This document shows, piece after piece, positions 6,961-8,677 of a DNA stretch of 8,677 bases. The stretch covers positions 1 to 8,677 of the forward strand of contig CAZGYE010000257.1 in NCBI GenBank assembly GCA_964530165.1, written 5' to 3'. Under the pieces are notes generated by a model. It was not told the origin of the DNA. It saw nothing but the letters and a program-made list of their open reading frames with translations, and ran no database searches. Position 1 is the stretch's first letter; every line of letters starts with the position of its first letter. The stretch comes from CAZGYE01 sp964530165 (GTDB lineage Bacteria > Planctomycetota > Planctomycetia > Planctomycetales > Planctomycetaceae). Made by a program: the position numbers and the translations under genes.

Positions 6961-8232
6961 CTACCAGTACTTCGGGTTCAAGAACCAGAACCACTTATCA
7001 GTGCGGGGGTCGAAGTTGAGGTTCCAATAGCCGTCGTCCCACTCGAGCTGAACACGTCGCCAGCCCAGGGGAATCTGGGGATACGGGTAGAAGGGGCCGA
7101 TGTAAGGCCAGGCGCTGGCGCTGTATTGCTGCGGATAACTGACCTGGGCCGAGTTGGGGTAGTGGGCATACGAAGGCCACGCGTAGTTGGGCAGATGAGG
7201 CATGTCGTAGACGGTGTGCGAGGCGCCTTGGCCCGGATGTCCGTAGTTTGGCGGAGGACCGACGCCCGGCATCGCCGGACCGACGCCCGGCATCGCCGGA
7301 CCGGGGGCGGCCGCCGGAGGGGGCATTCCATTTTGTGGCGGCATGGGTGGTTGCCCCGCTGCCGGCTGAAACGCCACAGGGACGCCCGGTCTGTTCGGCA
7401 CGGGCCACGGGGCTGCATTGGGCATCGGTTGCGGACCGACCGGCATCGGCCTTGCGACAGAGCTCGCTTGCTGCAGGCCGACCATCAACCGGTTGTCGAC
7501 CGATTTCACACCCCGAACCTGTAGAACCACCTGCGTTGCACGAACTTTTTGTTGCATGTCGGCAACGGTTCCGTTCAGCGCAGCGACGCCGTGCTGGTAG
7601 CGGATTTCGATGTCGTAACCGTTCAGCCGCGCGGATTTTAGGGCCGAGGCGATCTGCTCGGCGACTTGCTGGTTGTTGTGAATGGCCGTCATGTTCGTGG
7701 TGGTTGGAAGGTTGCCGCTCACCGGCAGGATTTGCCCGGATTTCGGGCCGTCGTCCCTCCGGTAACCGGCCGTTCGCACCGGCCATTTCTTGAACAGGCT
7801 GCGACGTGGCGATTTCGACGCCGTGCTCTTCTCGAGTCGCTTTCCTCCCACAGTGCGTGGGATCTGTTGTGGGATGAGACTCAAGCGATTCTCGACGTTC
7901 TTGACACCGGCCACCCGCTTGACGACCTTGGTGGCCTTCGCCTGCTGCTTGCGGTCGGCAATCATGCCGGTCAGCGTCGCGGTACCATTCTTGAATTCGA
8001 TCTGGATGTTGTAGCCGTTCAGCTTTGCGGCCTGTAAGGCGGCCGCAATCTGTTCAGCAGTCTGTTGATTTCCGGTTTTTTTCGGCGTCCCCGGCGGTTG
8101 CAGCTTGTGGGGTGATTGAGCAACCGGCTTTTTCGACCGGGCATCCAAGAACGAGAGCGGCCCGGCCATGACGATTCCGGGCGTCACGGCGAGAAGCCAC
8201 AGCAACACGATCCAGTGGCAATACCTGCGCAT
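6961..8232 (-). CDS. Secreted double-BON-domain protein with Pro-rich region
   Basis: The protein has 423 residues. A signal peptide (about 1-23: MRRYCHWIVLLWLLAVTPG, ending near VMA) predicts export. Two BON-like domains follow, at about 55-120 and 187-252. They align without gaps and share about 36 of 65 residues by hand count, including LNGY, a central G.A.L.G..AD and a terminal GVK.V.NRL, so they arose by duplication. BON domains (as in OsmY) are associated with membrane or phospholipid binding. Then comes a Pro/Met/Gly-rich linker (about 258-340) with a tandem PAMPGVG, and an aromatic C-terminal tail (about 384-423) containing several Trp and Tyr in a W-D-D-G-Y-W context. The start at 8232 is set by AAAGGAGAG 6 nt upstream; an in-frame ATG at 8256 has no such site. 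As first gene of the block it may set the envelope location of the module; its precise role is unknown. Confidence 0.85.
   Translation of the reverse strand: MRRYCHWIVLLWLLAVTPGIVMAGPLSFLDARSKKPVAQSPHKLQPPGTPKKTGNQQTAEQIAAALQAAKLNGYNIQIEFKNGTATLTGMIADRKQQAKATKVVKRVAGVKNVENRLSLIPQQIPRTVGGKRLEKSTASKSPRRSLFKKWPVRTAGYRRDDGPKSGQILPVSGNLPTTTNMTAIHNNQQVAEQIASALKSARLNGYDIEIRYQHGVAALNGTVADMQQKVRATQVVLQVRGVKSVDNRLMVGLQQASSVARPMPVGPQPMPNAAPWPVPNRPGVPVAFQPAAGQPPMPPQNGMPPPAAAPGPAMPGVGPAMPGVGPPPNYGHPGQGASHTVYDMPHLPNYAWPSYAHYPNSAQVSYPQQYSASAWPYIGPFYPYPQIPLGWRRVQLEWDDGYWNLNFDPRTDKWFWFLNPKYW
7259..7300. repeat. Perfect 21-bp tandem repeat, two copies
   Basis: The unit CCGACGCCCGGCATCGCCGG plus A occurs at 7259-7279 and again at 7280-7300. 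It is in frame in the BON gene and encodes the duplicated PAMPGVG of the Pro-rich linker. Exact identity suggests a recent duplication by slippage. Confidence 0.9.
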
Positions 8233-8677
8233 GAACAACTCTCCTTTCGTCTCCATCCGCGAGGGAGGCGACTTCGGCGGGCAAACTCCCCCTCAACACC
8301 GAAATTCGGCGCAGCATGAGGAGTGGATAGGCTGGATCTATAGATCGGCCGGATGAGTCCGATTAGGCCAATTATTCTGATCGTTTCGGAAAAATCGACG
8401 CACGGCCTTGACCGCGTCGATTGCCAACATCGCGTCAAGAGCCAGACTGGAAAGTACTTGCGTCTAAGCAGCGGCTCTTGGACCTCAAAATCTCATTGGA
8501 CCGGTTGGGGGGTCTGTCGCACAAAAACAGGAAAATCTGTAATACTTTAGCCGTCTGCAGCAAGTCCGTCTCCACAATGTGTTTCGTGGTAAGAGGATCA
8601 TGATTAGGAAACCAGGAAAACACCTTGTGTCCTATTGCCATTGCATTGAATTCGGCCTTGGTATTATAGATTCATGG
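8233..8677. other. Upstream region without a convincing gene
   Basis: This 445-bp stretch lies upstream of the BON gene and runs to the window end. It should carry the promoter of the gene block, but no well-matched pair of -35/-10 boxes close to the BON start was found. A perfect TATAAT reads on the minus strand at 8668-8663, but its -35 would fall at or beyond the window edge and it is over 400 bp from the gene. A 12-bp palindrome GATCTATAGATC lies at 8335-8346, and TTGGACC occurs twice (8478, 8496). From about 8501 GC falls to ~45% by hand count, against ~60% in the genes. A + strand reading frame opens at ATG 8600 with AGAGG just upstream and runs off the end, but 26 codons are too few to call. 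Confidence 0.5.
8239..8247 (-). promoter_or_regulatory. Ribosome binding site of the BON gene
   Basis: On the minus strand AAAGGAGAG lies 6 nt before the ATG at 8232 and matches the anti-Shine-Dalgarno of the 16S end in this window. It is the strongest binding site seen and fixes the start at 8232, not 8256. Confidence 0.75.

Noticed and set aside
6221..7030. + strand reading frame (269 codons) opposite the lipoprotein gene
   Set aside because: The minus strand has a lipoprotein-like signal and a good ribosome binding site, and the + product has no features.
7259..7300. Short exact tandem units considered as the start of a CRISPR array
   Set aside because: Only two adjacent copies with no spacers, in frame within a Pro-rich coding region.
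8560..8574. Possible sigma-54 promoter on the minus strand (TGG, 8 bp, TTGC)
   Set aside because: The GG/GC spacing is right but the rest of the -24 box does not match, and it is over 300 bp from the BON start.
8435..8641. Minus-strand 68-codon frame upstream of the BON gene
   Set aside because: No binding site, no domain, composition like intergenic DNA; it ends well before the BON gene.

Overview
The window looks like chromosomal DNA of a planctomycete, most likely Pirellulales. The first ~246 bases are the 3' end of a 16S rRNA gene whose terminal region matches, from memory, the planctomycete form. Coding DNA is GC-rich (about 60% by eye). The protein set (secreted TIM-barrel hydrolase, very long TPR protein, ExbB-like channel, double-BON protein with a Pro-rich middle) also fits that phylum. 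The taxonomic call is inference; no search was run.

Layout. The 16S 3' end is on the + strand at 1-246. It is not followed by a 23S or tRNA gene. After ~180 bp containing two hairpins it meets a convergent block of five genes, all on the minus strand. In transcription order they are: a secreted double-BON protein (8232-6961), a small Cys/His-rich putative lipoprotein (6946-6359), a 1041-residue secreted TPR protein (6215-3090), a MotA/TolQ/ExbB-family proton channel (3072-2044), and a secreted glycosidase-like TIM-barrel protein (2044-425). The first two are 14 bp apart. A 143-bp gap with a candidate promoter separates them from the last three, which overlap or nearly overlap (TPR/channel at ATGATG, channel/glycosidase at TGATG). 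The region upstream of the block (8233-8677) has no convincing gene and becomes AT-richer towards the window end.

How they may work together. All five products carry export signals or membrane segments, so this reads as a cell-envelope module: membrane-interacting BON protein, lipoprotein, periplasmic TPR scaffold, proton channel, and a glycan-active enzyme at the end. TPR plus ExbB resembles Tol/Ton-type energised systems. The expected ExbD/TolR partner is absent from the slot after ExbB, which is taken by the glycosidase. The channel gene also ends in a heptamer, A AAA AAG, phased so that a -1 slip would enter the glycosidase frame exactly. A 64-bp structured repeat lies inside the 5' part of the channel ORF and makes its start uncertain. 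These three points are the most interesting in the window. Functional coupling of the genes is inference from position.
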